Shown: positions 49,551-58,195 of the stretch, piece by piece
How positions within the stretch are numbered: the first letter of the stretch is position 1
Layout: the number at the start of each line of letters is the position of its first letter
DNA from: RYN-230 sp963837515
GTDB taxonomy: Bacteria; Actinomycetota; Actinomycetes; Streptosporangiales; Streptosporangiaceae
Reading direction: 5' to 3'
Length of the DNA: 64,000 bases
Assembly: GCA_963837515.1 (NCBI GenBank)
Contig: CAWINT010000010.1
Location: forward strand, 62,001 to 126,000
The notes under the pieces: model-generated
Seen by the model: only the letters and a program-made list of their open reading frames with translations
Told to the model about the DNA's origin: nothing
The model's database searches: none
Program-made: the position numbers and the translations under genes

Positions 49551-49960
49551 TGTCCGGCCCGCAGCCGAGCCGGCCCGACCCGCCGCAGCGCCCCCGGTTC
49601 ACCAGCCGGGCGGCGGTGCTGGCGGTGGTGCTCTGCGCGATCGCGCTGAGCCTGGCCTACCCGGTGCGGGAGTACATCGGGCAGCGGCGCCAGATCGACC
49701 AGCTGCAGGCCCAGTCGGCGGCCAGCGCGGCGCAGCTGGCCCGGCTGCGCGCGGAGGCGGCCCGGCTGAACGACCCGTCCTACATCGAGCAGCAGGCCCG
49801 GGACCGGCTGCACTGGTGCCTGCCGCACCAGACCTGCTACGTGATCATCGACGGGCAGCCGTCCGGGCGGGCCGCGGCGGCCGACGCGGCGGTGGGCACG
49901 CCGTGGTACGAGCGGCTCTGGCACTCGGTCCGGCAGGCCGACCGGCCCGCGACCCGGTGA
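49550..49960 (+). CDS. FtsB/DivIC-like septum formation protein
   Basis: Bitopic membrane protein of 136 residues. Transmembrane helix AAVLAVVLCAIALSLAYPV (about 23-42), then a coiled coil (RRQIDQLQAQSAASAAQLARLRAE) and the conserved motif LNDPSYIEQQARDRLHWC. FtsB/DivIC forms the FtsQLB divisome bridge. The position directly after eno is typical in actinobacteria. ATG overlaps the eno stop. Confidence 0.9.
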   Translation: MSGPQPSRPDPPQRPRFTSRAAVLAVVLCAIALSLAYPVREYIGQRRQIDQLQAQSAASAAQLARLRAEAARLNDPSYIEQQARDRLHWCLPHQTCYVIIDGQPSGRAAAADAAVGTPWYERLWHSVRQADRPATR

Positions 49961-49970
49961 GCACGGCGCC

Positions 49971-51449
49971 GTGAGCACGGGGCTGGACGCCGCCACCGAG
50001 GCCGTGGTGGCCGCTCAGCTGGGCCGGCCGCCGCGGGCGCTGCGCGCGGTGGCGCACCACTGCCCGTGCGGGCTGCCGGACGTGGTCGCCACGGCGCCGC
50101 GGTTGGCCGATGGCACGCCGTTCCCCACGCTGTACTACCTCACCTGCCCGCGGGCGGTGGCGGCCATCAGCCGGCTGGAGGCGGCCGGGGTGATGCGCGA
50201 GATGCAGCAGCGGCTGGCGGAGGATCCGGGGCTGCGCGCCGCGCAGCAGGCCGCGCACGAGGACTACCTGGCCCGCCGGGCCGCGGCCGCGGCCGCCGCC
50301 GGGGTGGACCCGCTGCCGCCCGGGACGCAGAGCGCCGGCGGCATGCCGGACCGGGTCAAGTGCCTGCACGCGCTGGCCGCGCACGAGCTGGCGGTGCCCG
50401 GGGCGAACCCGCTGGGCGCCGAGGCGCTGTCGGCCGCGGGGGAGTGGTGGGACCGGGGCCGGTGCGTATCGACCGGGCCGATCCGGGTCGCGGCCATCGA
50501 CTGCGGCACCAATTCGCTGCGCCTGCTGATCGCCGACGTCGACCCGCAGGCCGGCCAGCTGGCCGAGGTGGACCGGCGGATGGAGATCGTCCGGCTGGGC
50601 CAGGGCGTGGACGCCACCGGCCGCCTGGCGCCCGAGGCGCTGGCGCGCACCCTGGCCGCGCTGGCCGGTTACGCCCGGCTGCTCGCCGCGCATGACGTGC
50701 GGGCGGTGCGGATGGTGGCCACCAGCGCCACCCGGGATGCGGCCAACGCCGCCGACTTCGTCCGCGAGGTGACCGCGGTGCTGGGCGCCCCGCCGGAGGT
50801 GCTCAGCGGCGCGGAGGAGGCCACGCTGTCGTTCACCGGTGCGACCGCCGAGCTGCCCGCCGGCGCCGGGCCCTACCTGGTGGTGGACATCGGCGGGGGC
50901 TCGACCGAGTTCGTCCTGGGTGACGCCGGGCCCGCGACCACGGTCGGCGCGGAGCCGGACGGGCTGCGCGCCATCTCGGTGGACATCGGCTGCGTCCGGC
51001 TGACCGAGCGGCACCTGCACTCCGACCCGCCCACCGCGGCGCAGATCGCGGCGGCCGGTGCGGACATCGACGCCGCCCTGGACGCGGTGGCGGCCGCGCT
51101 GCAGCCGGACCGGGCGGCCACCCTCGTCGGCCTGGCCGGGTCGGTGACCACGCTGGCCGGCCTGGCGCTGGGGCTGCCCCGCTACGACTCGGCCCGGATC
51201 CACCACAGCCGGCTCACGGCGGCGGAGGTTACGGCGCTGACCGGGAGCCTGCTGGCGCAGACCCGGGCGCAGCGGGCCGCGCTGCCGGTGATGCACCCCG
51301 GCCGGGTGGACGTGATCGGCGGCGGCGCGCTCGTGCTCGACCACGTGCTGCGCCGGCTGCACTTCGCCGAGGTGCTGGTCAGCGAGCACGACATCCTCGA
51401 TGGGATCGCCTGGTCGCTGGCCCTCGTGACGGCGGGGAAGCCGTCGTGA
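49971..51449 (+). CDS. DUF501 protein fused to Ppx/GppA exopolyphosphatase
   Basis: Single reading frame of 492 residues. Residues ~1-165 match DUF501 (LGRPPRALRAVAHHCPCGLPDVV, PTLYYLTCPRAVAAISRLE, DRVKCLHALAAHELA). Residues ~173-490 match Ppx/GppA: AAIDCGTNSLRLLIADV, ATSATRDA, VVDIGGGSTEFV, GLAGSVTTLAG. In other actinobacteria these are two adjacent genes. I see no stop or obvious second start at the junction (CVSTGPIRVAAIDC). It degrades polyphosphate or pppGpp. GTG start at 49971. Confidence 0.88.
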   Translation: MSTGLDAATEAVVAAQLGRPPRALRAVAHHCPCGLPDVVATAPRLADGTPFPTLYYLTCPRAVAAISRLEAAGVMREMQQRLAEDPGLRAAQQAAHEDYLARRAAAAAAAGVDPLPPGTQSAGGMPDRVKCLHALAAHELAVPGANPLGAEALSAAGEWWDRGRCVSTGPIRVAAIDCGTNSLRLLIADVDPQAGQLAEVDRRMEIVRLGQGVDATGRLAPEALARTLAALAGYARLLAAHDVRAVRMVATSATRDAANAADFVREVTAVLGAPPEVLSGAEEATLSFTGATAELPAGAGPYLVVDIGGGSTEFVLGDAGPATTVGAEPDGLRAISVDIGCVRLTERHLHSDPPTAAQIAAAGADIDAALDAVAAALQPDRAATLVGLAGSVTTLAGLALGLPRYDSARIHHSRLTAAEVTALTGSLLAQTRAQRAALPVMHPGRVDVIGGGALVLDHVLRRLHFAEVLVSEHDILDGIAWSLALVTAGKPS

Positions 51450-52249
51450 GCTGCGCGCCGCCCGGGTCGGGCTGGCCCGGCGACCCGGCCACCCCCGGCA
51501 CCCCGGTCGCCACCGGCGTTGCGCCGGTGCAGGCGCTGGCGGCGAGCGCCGGCTCGCTGGCCGAGCTGGCGGCCCGGGAGTCGGTGTGCCGGGCCTGCCC
51601 GCGGCTGGTCGCCTGGCGGGAACAGGTGGCCCGGGACAAGCGGCGGGCCCACGCGGACGAACCGTACTGGGGCCGCCCGGTGCCGGGGTGGGGCGACGAG
51701 CAGGCCAGCATCTTCATCGTCGGGCTGGCCCCGGCCGCGCACGGGGGGAACCGGACGGGGCGGATCTTCACCGGCGACCGCAGCGGCGACGTGCTGTTCG
51801 CCGCGCTGCACAAGTGCGGCCTGGCGGCGCAGCGCCGCAGCCGGACCGCGGACGACGGGCAGCAGCTGCGGCACACCCGGGTGGGGGCGGCCGTACGCTG
51901 CGCGCCGCCGCTGAACAAGCCCACCGTGACCGAGCGGGACACCTGCCGGCCGTGGCTGGCCGCGGAGGTCCGCCAGCTGGCCGCGACGCTGCGGGTCATC
52001 GTCGTGCTCGGCGGCTACGCCTGGCAGGCGCTGTGGCCGGCGCTGCAACAGGCCGGCTTCCCGGTGCCCCGGCCGCGGCCGGCCTTCGGGCACGGCGCCG
52101 AGGCGGTGCTGGCCGGGCCGCACGGCCCGGTCACGCTGCTCGGCTGCTACCACCCGAGCCAGCAGAACACGTTCACCGGGCGGGTCACCCCGGCCATGCT
52201 GGAGGCTATCTTCGGGCAGGCGGTTATTCTCGCCGAGTTGTCTAGATGA
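51446..52249 (+). CDS. uracil-DNA glycosylase, family 5 (UdgB) type
   Basis: Fe-S uracil-DNA glycosylase of 267 residues. Motif A GLAPAAHGGNRTGR (about 93-106) lacks the catalytic Asp/Asn of other families, as in UdgB. The C-terminal motif is HPSQQNTFTGR. Cysteines CRACPRL and RCAPP would bind a 4Fe-4S cluster. GTG start overlaps the previous stop. Confidence 0.9.
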   Translation: MSCAPPGSGWPGDPATPGTPVATGVAPVQALAASAGSLAELAARESVCRACPRLVAWREQVARDKRRAHADEPYWGRPVPGWGDEQASIFIVGLAPAAHGGNRTGRIFTGDRSGDVLFAALHKCGLAAQRRSRTADDGQQLRHTRVGAAVRCAPPLNKPTVTERDTCRPWLAAEVRQLAATLRVIVVLGGYAWQALWPALQQAGFPVPRPRPAFGHGAEAVLAGPHGPVTLLGCYHPSQQNTFTGRVTPAMLEAIFGQAVILAELSR

Positions 52250-52428
52250 CCGGGGCTCCGGCGTACCATCCAACTACTCTGCGTGACCAAATTCCGCCGA
52301 ACCTAATCGAAATGGTTACGCTATGCATTCGTGCGGCAGGGAAAATAGATAAGTGCCGCTGGCTGAAACAATCTGTATTAATTTGGCAGCCGGAGAGTCC
52401 CTCAGACCGTCCGGGGTATCATTACCCA
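52250..52428. other. AT-rich island upstream of the tRNA
   Basis: By my count, 57 of 120 bases at 52261-52380 are G/C, far below the flanking genes. TATCAT at 52417-52422 sits 6 nt before the tRNA and could be its -10 box. A short reading frame crossing the island has atypical codons and no family resemblance, so I do not call it a gene. Confidence 0.6.
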
Positions 52429-52505
52429 GCCCCCGTAGCCCAAGGGAAGAGGCCGGCCCCCTAAAAGGGTCCCCAGTGTCGGTTCGACTCCGACCGGGGG
52501 CACCA
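52429..52505 (+). tRNA. atypical class I tRNA gene, best fold gives anticodon UAA
   Basis: Acceptor stem GCCCCCG/CGGGGGC with encoded ACCA end, D-arm 52438-52453 (one C-A mismatch), T-arm GTCGG-TTCGACT-CCGAC. The only anticodon stem I can fold is GGCCC/GGGTC with loop CCTAAAA, giving UAA, and C instead of the universal U33. The variable loop is 6 nt, unlike class II tRNA-Leu. Ends resemble tRNA-Arg(CCU), so it could be a decayed Arg tRNA rather than a functional UUA reader. Confidence 0.7.
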
Positions 52506-52796
52506 CCGCCTAGCGCCTGACCTGCTGATCACCGCGGGAAGGGGCCTCTGGCCCGGCCCCCACCCGCCGTTCGCCTACCGCACAGATCGGTGCTATCGGC
52601 GCCCCCGTGGCGCTATGGTGACCATTCCGCGGCGCTGCTGATCATGGCGGCGGCCTAAATCGCGGCTCAATCCCATTCTGGCCAAACGGCCACTGAGCAG
52701 GACTGTTGTTGCCAGGGATCGGTGGTCGCGTGGAGAGCAACCAGCGGGAATCATTTTTGGCCGCGCTCGTCCCATTCGCGTGCCGCGGGGAAAGTT
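52506..52796. other. 291-nt intergenic region without a supported gene
   Basis: Between the tRNA and the convergent PPOX gene. I see no credible gene, and only weak GC-rich hairpin potential just after the tRNA (around 52540-52565). Confidence 0.4.
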
Positions 52797-53207
52797 TCAG
52801 CCGCTGATGTCCGGGCCGGCCCGGGTTATCTCGAGGCGCAGCAGGCAGCGGCGCTCGGCCACCATGGCGGCCCGGTACTCGTCCCAGTCGGGATGCTCCC
52901 CGGCCACCAGGCGGTAGTACTCGACCAGGCCGTCCATGGCCGCGGGCAGCGAGACGACCTGCACGTCGCCGTCGATCTGGACCCAGGGGCCGAAGAAGCC
53001 ATCGGTGAACACGCACAGCGAGGCGTGCGGATCGCGGCGCAGGTTACGCACCTTGATCGCGGTCTCCCGGGTGCTGATGAGCACCTCGCCGGACGGCGCC
53101 ACCGCGCACGTTACCGGCGAGAGCTGTGGCCGGCCGCCGGCCCGGGCAGTAGCCAGCACGGCCCGGTGGTTGCTGCGCAGGAACTCCCGGGCCTGAGCTG
53201 GCTGCAT
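52797..53207 (-). CDS. PPOX-class F420-dependent oxidoreductase-like protein
   Basis: Protein of 136 residues with the split-barrel flavin fold: FLRSNHRAVLATARAGGRPQLSPVTCAV, STRETAIKVRNLRRDPHASLCVF, and VQIDGDVQVVSL. This pattern matches the actinobacterial PPOX family that binds F420 or FMN. The substrate is unknown. It follows the DUF4287-like gene by 3 nt, probably one operon. Confidence 0.85.
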   Translation of the reverse strand: MQPAQAREFLRSNHRAVLATARAGGRPQLSPVTCAVAPSGEVLISTRETAIKVRNLRRDPHASLCVFTDGFFGPWVQIDGDVQVVSLPAAMDGLVEYYRLVAGEHPDWDEYRAAMVAERRCLLRLEITRAGPDISG

Positions 53208-53210
53208 CGG

Positions 53211-53444
53211 TCAGGCGCTGTTCAGCCGGAGGCGGCGGCGGAACTCGTACTCGTGCACGATCGCGGAGGCGTAGCCGTGCGAGAGGCCATGCTCGTCGGA
53301 GAGCCAGTGGGCTCGCTCTTCACATCGGGAGAACGGCGGCCCGGATTCCAGTCGCACGAACCACTCTCGGAGATCGCGCCCGGTCACCGTGGGGATGCGG
53401 GCGAGGATGTTCTGGTGCATCTCCGGAGAGTGATTCAGGGACAT
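53211..53444 (-). CDS. DUF4287-like small protein
   Basis: Protein of 77 residues starting MSLNHSPEMHQ; this ATG has GGAG at 6 nt, while a GTG two codons upstream abuts it. The motif TGRDLREWFVRLE ... HWLSDEHGLSHGYASAIVHEYEFRRR is the DUF4287 signature. Function unknown. Confidence 0.75.
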   Translation of the reverse strand: MSLNHSPEMHQNILARIPTVTGRDLREWFVRLESGPPFSRCEERAHWLSDEHGLSHGYASAIVHEYEFRRRLRLNSA

Positions 53445-53604
53445 GGCCACCTCCAGGGGAGAACTCTCTTCTGCTGAGCGTGCACCACCGCCAGCCCGCT
53501 GACAACCCCCCAGTGTTATCTATCCGCAATGTTCCAGATGACCCCTGGTCATCTGGCTGTTACGTGTCTCACACGGGGGTTCCGGGGGTCCCCCCGGGGC
53601 TGAT

Positions 53605-54825
53605 TCAGCTCAGCCGCTCGAAGATCATGGCCATGCCCTGGCCGCCGCCGACGCACATGGTTTCCAGGCCGAACGTCTTGTCGTGGAAGGCGAGGCTGTT
53701 CAGCAGCGTGCTGGCGATCCGGGCGCCGGTCATGCCGAACGGGTGGCCGACCGCGATGGCGCCCCCGTTCACGTTGAGCTTGTCCAGGTCGATCCCGAGG
53801 TCGGTGTAGGACGGGATGACCTGCGCCGCGAACGCCTCGTTGAGTTCCACCAGGTCGATGTCGTCGATGGCCATCCCGGCCCGCTGCAGCGCCTGCCGGG
53901 ACGCCTGCACCGGGCCCAGCCCCATGATCTCCGGGGACAGCGCGGTGACCCCGGTCGAGACGATCCGGGCCAGCGGGGTGATGCCCAGCTCGGCCGCCTT
54001 GACGTCGCTCATCACCACGACCGCGGCAGCGCCGTCGTTCAGCGGGCAGCAGTTCCCCGCGGTCACCGTGCCGTCCGGGCGGAACACCGGCTGCAGGGTG
54101 GCGACCTTCTCCAGGGTCGTGCCCGGCCGTGGCCCGTCATCGGTGCTGACCACGGTGCCGTCCGGCAGCGTCACCGGCGTGATATCCCGCTGCCAGAACC
54201 CGTTGGCCAGTGCCTTCTCGGCCAGGTTCTGCGACCGGACGCCGAACTCGTCCTGCGCGGCCCGGGTGATGCCGCGGATCTGGGCCAGGTTCTCGGCGGT
54301 CTGGCCCATCGCGATGTAGATGTCCGGCAGGGTGCCGTCCTCGCGCGGGTCATGCCAGGCCGGGGCGCCCGCCCCGGACCGCTCCACGGTCCGCGCCTCG
54401 GCTCCGGCGAACTGCTGGTTGTGCGTGTCGGGCCAGCTGTCGCTGCTGCCGTGGGCGAACCGGCTGACGCACTCCACCCCGGCGGAGACGAAGACGTCGC
54501 CCTCGCCCGCCTTGATGGCGTGGAAGGCCATCCGGGTGGTCTGCAGCGAGGAGGAGCAGTACCGGGTCACCGTGGTGCCAGGCAGGTGGTCGTGGCCGAG
54601 CAGCACCGCGACCACCCGGGCCAGGTTGAAGCCCTGCTCGCCGCCGGGCAGCCCGCAGCCGAGCATCAGGTCGTCGATGTCGGCCGGGTCCAGCTCGGGT
54701 ACCTTGGCCAGCGCCGCGGTGATCAGCTGGCAGGCCAGGTCGTCGGGCCGGATGGTGGCGAGTGATCCCTTGAAGGCACGGCCGATGGGCGAGCGTGCGG
54801 TGGCGACGATGACTGCCTCAGTCAT
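53605..54825 (-). CDS. acetyl-CoA C-acyltransferase (thiolase)
   Basis: Protein of 406 residues. Nucleophile Cys90 in TVTRYCSSSLQTT, catalytic His in GHPFGMTGAR, and second Cys in MCVGGGQGMAMIF. These are biosynthetic or degradative thiolase hallmarks and the two cannot be told apart here. ATG with AAGGGAG upstream. Divergent from cbs. Confidence 0.93.
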   Translation of the reverse strand: MTEAVIVATARSPIGRAFKGSLATIRPDDLACQLITAALAKVPELDPADIDDLMLGCGLPGGEQGFNLARVVAVLLGHDHLPGTTVTRYCSSSLQTTRMAFHAIKAGEGDVFVSAGVECVSRFAHGSSDSWPDTHNQQFAGAEARTVERSGAGAPAWHDPREDGTLPDIYIAMGQTAENLAQIRGITRAAQDEFGVRSQNLAEKALANGFWQRDITPVTLPDGTVVSTDDGPRPGTTLEKVATLQPVFRPDGTVTAGNCCPLNDGAAAVVVMSDVKAAELGITPLARIVSTGVTALSPEIMGLGPVQASRQALQRAGMAIDDIDLVELNEAFAAQVIPSYTDLGIDLDKLNVNGGAIAVGHPFGMTGARIASTLLNSLAFHDKTFGLETMCVGGGQGMAMIFERLS

Positions 54826-54968
54826 GGCGGGGCTCCCTTGCTGCCGCGGGTGACCTCAGTGTTACCGATTACTGCTCGGTAGCTTACGGCACGGGCCCGG
54901 CACTGTCCCGCCCCGGTGGCGGCGGTGGGATACCGTTCGGGCGACGGGGCAGTAAGGGGCAGGTGGCT

Positions 54969-56366
54969 ATGCAGGTACATGAATCCCTGATCGAGCTGGT
55001 CGGGGATACGCCGCTGGTGCGGCTGCGCGCGGTGACCCGCGAGGTCGGCGGTGGGCACGCGCCGGCGGTGCTGGCCAAGGTGGAGTACTTCAACCCCGGT
55101 GGCTCGGTCAAGGACCGCATCGCGCTGCGCATGGTGGAGGCGGCCGAGGCGTCCGGCCAGCTGCGCCTGGGCGGCACGATCGTCGAGCCCACCTCCGGCA
55201 ACACCGGGGTGGGGCTGGCCATCGTGGCCGCGCAGAAGGGCTACCGGTGCTTGTTCGTCTGCCCGGACAAGGTGGGCCAGGACAAGATCAGCGTGCTCCG
55301 CGCCTACGGGGCGGAGGTGGTCGTCTGCCCGGGGGCGGTAGCGCCGGAGCACCCGGACTCCTATTACTCGGTGTCCACCCGGCTGGCGGCCGAGACCCCC
55401 GGCGGCTGGAAGCCGGACCAGTACGCCAACCCGGAGAACCCGGCGTCGCACTACTACTCCACCGGCCCGGAGATCTGGGCCCAGACCGACGGCCGGGTCA
55501 CCCACTTCGTGGCCGGCATCGGCACCGGCGGCACCGTCACCGGCACCGGGCGCTACCTCAAGGAAGCCTCCGGGGGCCGGGTCGCCGTCATCGGGGCCGA
55601 CCCGGAGGGCTCGGTCTACTCCGGCGGCACCGGGCGGCCCTACCTGGTCGAGGGGGTCGGCGAAGACATCTGGCCGGCCAACTACGACCCGGCCGTGTGC
55701 GACGAGGTGATGGCGGTCAGCGACGCCGAGTCGTTCCTCATGACCCGCCGGCTGGCCCGCGAGGAGGCGCTGCTGACCGGCGGCTCCGGCGGGCTGGCCG
55801 TGGTCGCGGCGCTGCGGGTGGCGGCGGCGGCCGGGCCGGACGACGTGATCGTGGTGCTGCTGCCCGACACCGGCCGCGGCTACCTGTCCAAGATCTTCAG
55901 TGACGAGTGGATGGCCGACTACGGGTTCCTGACCGCGCCGAGCGCCGAGCCGAAGGTGGCGGACGTGCTGGGCCGCAAGCGGTCCGGGCTGCCGGAGTTC
56001 GTGCACGCGCACCCGGGGGAGACGGTGTCGGAGGCCATCGGGCTGCTGCGCGAGTACAACGTGTCCCAGCTGCCGGTGATGAAGGAGGAGCCGCCGGTCA
56101 TGGTGGCCGAGGTGGTCGGCTCGATCGTGGAGCGCGACCTGCTCGACGCGCTGGTCTCCGGCCGGGCCCGGCCGGGCGACCCGCTCGAGGGGCACATGTC
56201 CGTGCCGCTGCCGATGATCGGGTCGGGTGAGCCGGTCAGCCGGGCGGCAGCCGCGCTGGAGAAGGCCGGTGCGGCCGTGGTGCTGGTGGACGGGCGCCCG
56301 GCGGGCCTGATCACCCGGCAGGACCTGCTGACCTTCCTGGCGGGCGGGTCGTGGCACAGTGACTGA
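54969..56366 (+). CDS. cbs: cystathionine beta-synthase
   Basis: PLP enzyme of 465 residues that condenses serine and homocysteine. Lys48 in FNPGGSVKDRIA, PTSGNTGVGLAIVAA, and GIGTGGTVTGTGRYLK, followed by a C-terminal pair of CBS domains (about 335-460), which in relatives bind adenosyl ligands. ATG 54969 is preferred over an in-frame GTG two codons upstream, but either is possible. Overlaps metB by 8 nt, forming a transsulfuration pair. Confidence 0.94.
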   Translation: MQVHESLIELVGDTPLVRLRAVTREVGGGHAPAVLAKVEYFNPGGSVKDRIALRMVEAAEASGQLRLGGTIVEPTSGNTGVGLAIVAAQKGYRCLFVCPDKVGQDKISVLRAYGAEVVVCPGAVAPEHPDSYYSVSTRLAAETPGGWKPDQYANPENPASHYYSTGPEIWAQTDGRVTHFVAGIGTGGTVTGTGRYLKEASGGRVAVIGADPEGSVYSGGTGRPYLVEGVGEDIWPANYDPAVCDEVMAVSDAESFLMTRRLAREEALLTGGSGGLAVVAALRVAAAAGPDDVIVVLLPDTGRGYLSKIFSDEWMADYGFLTAPSAEPKVADVLGRKRSGLPEFVHAHPGETVSEAIGLLREYNVSQLPVMKEEPPVMVAEVVGSIVERDLLDALVSGRARPGDPLEGHMSVPLPMIGSGEPVSRAAAALEKAGAAVVLVDGRPAGLITRQDLLTFLAGGSWHSD

Positions 56367-57516
56367 TGTGACGAAAGAATCCGGCTTCGAGACCCTGGCC
56401 ATCCACGCCGGCCAGGACCCCGACCCGGTGACCGGCGCGGTGGTGCCGCCGATCTACCAGGTCTCCACGTACAAGCAGGACGGCGTGGGCGGGCTGCGGT
56501 CCGGCTATGAGTACTCGCGGAGCGCCAACCCGACCCGGCGGTCACTGGAGGAGTGCCTGGCCGCGCTGGAGGGCGGCGCGGCCGGTTTCGCTTTCGCCTC
56601 CGGCATGGCGGCCGAGGACTGCCTGCTGCGCGCCGTGTGCGCGCCGGGCGACCACGTGCTGATCCCGGACGACGCGTACGGCGGCACGTACCGGCTGATG
56701 TCCACCGTGCTGGCGCACTGGGGAGTCAGCTACCGCCCGGTCCACCTCCCCGACCTGCAGGCGGTGCGGGCCGCGCTGGCCGAGCGGCCGGTCAAGGTGG
56801 TGTGGGCGGAAACGCCGACGAACCCGCTGCTGTCGGTGGCCGACATCGCCGCCCTGGCCGGCCTGGCCCACGAGGCGGGGGCGCTCCTCGTGGTGGACAA
56901 CACATTCGCCTCGCCGTACCTGCAGCAGCCGCTGGCCTTGGGCGCGGACGCGGTGGTCCACTCCACCACCAAGTACCTGGGCGGGCATTCCGACGTGGTC
57001 AGCGGGGCGGTGGTGGTGGCCGACCCGGCCCTCGGCGAGCGGCTCGGCTACCTGCAGAACGCGACCGGCGCGGTGGCCGGGCCGTTCGACGCCTGGCTGA
57101 CGCTGCGCGGGGTGAAGACGCTGGCGGCCCGGATGGACCGGCACGGGGAGAACGCCGCCCGGGTGGCCGCGATGCTCGGCGCGCACCCCGCGGTGTCCCG
57201 GGTCTACTACCCGGGACTGCCCGGCCACCCCGGTTACGAAGTGGCCGTTAAGCAGATGCGGGGTTTCGGCGGGATGGTGTCCTTCCAGGTGCGCGGCGGG
57301 GAGCAGGCGGCGGTCGCGGTCTGCGGCCGGGCCCGGCTGTTCACCCTGGGCGAGTCGCTGGGCGGGGTGGAGTCACTGATCGAGCACCCTGGCCGGATGA
57401 CGCACGCCTCGGCGGCGGGCTCGGCGCTGGAGGTGCCACCCGATCTGGTCCGGCTGTCGGTCGGCCTGGAAACCGCGGCGGATCTGCTGGAGGATCTGCG
57501 CCAGGCCCTCGGCTAG
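56359..57516 (+). CDS. metB: cystathionine gamma-synthase/lyase
   Basis: PLP enzyme of 385 residues, Cys/Met metabolism family. PLP Lys205 in STTKYLGGHSDVVSG, YEYSRSANPTR at the substrate site, VDNTFASPYLQQPL. The pairing with cbs suggests a reverse transsulfuration role (lyase) as well as or instead of synthase. GTG start inside the cbs end. Confidence 0.93.
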   Translation: MTDVTKESGFETLAIHAGQDPDPVTGAVVPPIYQVSTYKQDGVGGLRSGYEYSRSANPTRRSLEECLAALEGGAAGFAFASGMAAEDCLLRAVCAPGDHVLIPDDAYGGTYRLMSTVLAHWGVSYRPVHLPDLQAVRAALAERPVKVVWAETPTNPLLSVADIAALAGLAHEAGALLVVDNTFASPYLQQPLALGADAVVHSTTKYLGGHSDVVSGAVVVADPALGERLGYLQNATGAVAGPFDAWLTLRGVKTLAARMDRHGENAARVAAMLGAHPAVSRVYYPGLPGHPGYEVAVKQMRGFGGMVSFQVRGGEQAAVAVCGRARLFTLGESLGGVESLIEHPGRMTHASAAGSALEVPPDLVRLSVGLETAADLLEDLRQALG

Positions 57517-57520
57517 CGGC

Positions 57521-58126
57521 TCACGAGTTCCACACCATCAGCACCAGGATGACCAGCCAGATCAGGCTGACCACCCCGGCCATCGAGGCGATCCGGCCCC
57601 GCTCCACGGTGGCCACGTGGGCCGCGGCCGCCTGCGCCGCCGCCGTCCCAGCCGCCGTCCCAGCCGGGGGCGGCTCGACGTCGGCGGCGGTGGGGGCGGC
57701 CTCGGTGCCCGCGGCCGGCGGCCCGGCGCTGCCCGCGGCGGCAGGGGCAGGCGCGGATGCGGTTGCGGTTGCCGGTCCGGTGGCAGCCCCGGGCGCCGCG
57801 CTCGCCTCCAGCGCGGCGATGGCCCGGCCCTGATCCCGCATGATCAGCACGAGCAGCACCAGGGCCACGACGAACAAGGTCAGCGACGCGGTGATCCACG
57901 CCTTGGCCATCTCGCGCTGCGACTGGCCCTCGATGATGCCGAACAGCGCCACGCCCAGCGAGGCGGCGCCGAACACCCGGGTCATCCGGGACAGGTAGCG
58001 CAGCACGCCGATGTTGCGGGCCCGGATGTAACGGGGCGTGGACATGGTGGCAATGGTGACCGGGCCGATGGTGAAGATGACGAACGCGATGTGCAGCCAC
58101 AGCATCAGCCGGTCGGTAAAGGACAT
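57521..58126 (-). CDS. integral membrane protein (DUF2269-like)
   Basis: Protein of 201 residues with four or five transmembrane helices. N-terminal half LMLWLHIAFVIFTIGPVTIATMSTPRYIR and VFGAASLGVALFGIIEG are typical of DUF2269-like proteins. A Pro/Ala/Gly-rich loop (about 108-165) precedes the last helix. Function unknown. The family assignment is moderate. Confidence 0.7.
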   Translation of the reverse strand: MSFTDRLMLWLHIAFVIFTIGPVTIATMSTPRYIRARNIGVLRYLSRMTRVFGAASLGVALFGIIEGQSQREMAKAWITASLTLFVVALVLLVLIMRDQGRAIAALEASAAPGAATGPATATASAPAPAAAGSAGPPAAGTEAAPTAADVEPPPAGTAAGTAAAQAAAAHVATVERGRIASMAGVVSLIWLVILVLMVWNS

Positions 58127-58195
58127 GGGCTAGATCCTAGAGCGTTGGCCGGGTGGCCCCCACCGGTTGAGGGCCACCCAGGGCCACTGACAGTC

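Noticed and set aside
52246..52464. 72-codon frame across the AT-rich island and into the tRNA
   Set aside because: It runs into the tRNA gene, has codon use unlike the window, and shows no recognisable motif. The island is better read as non-coding.
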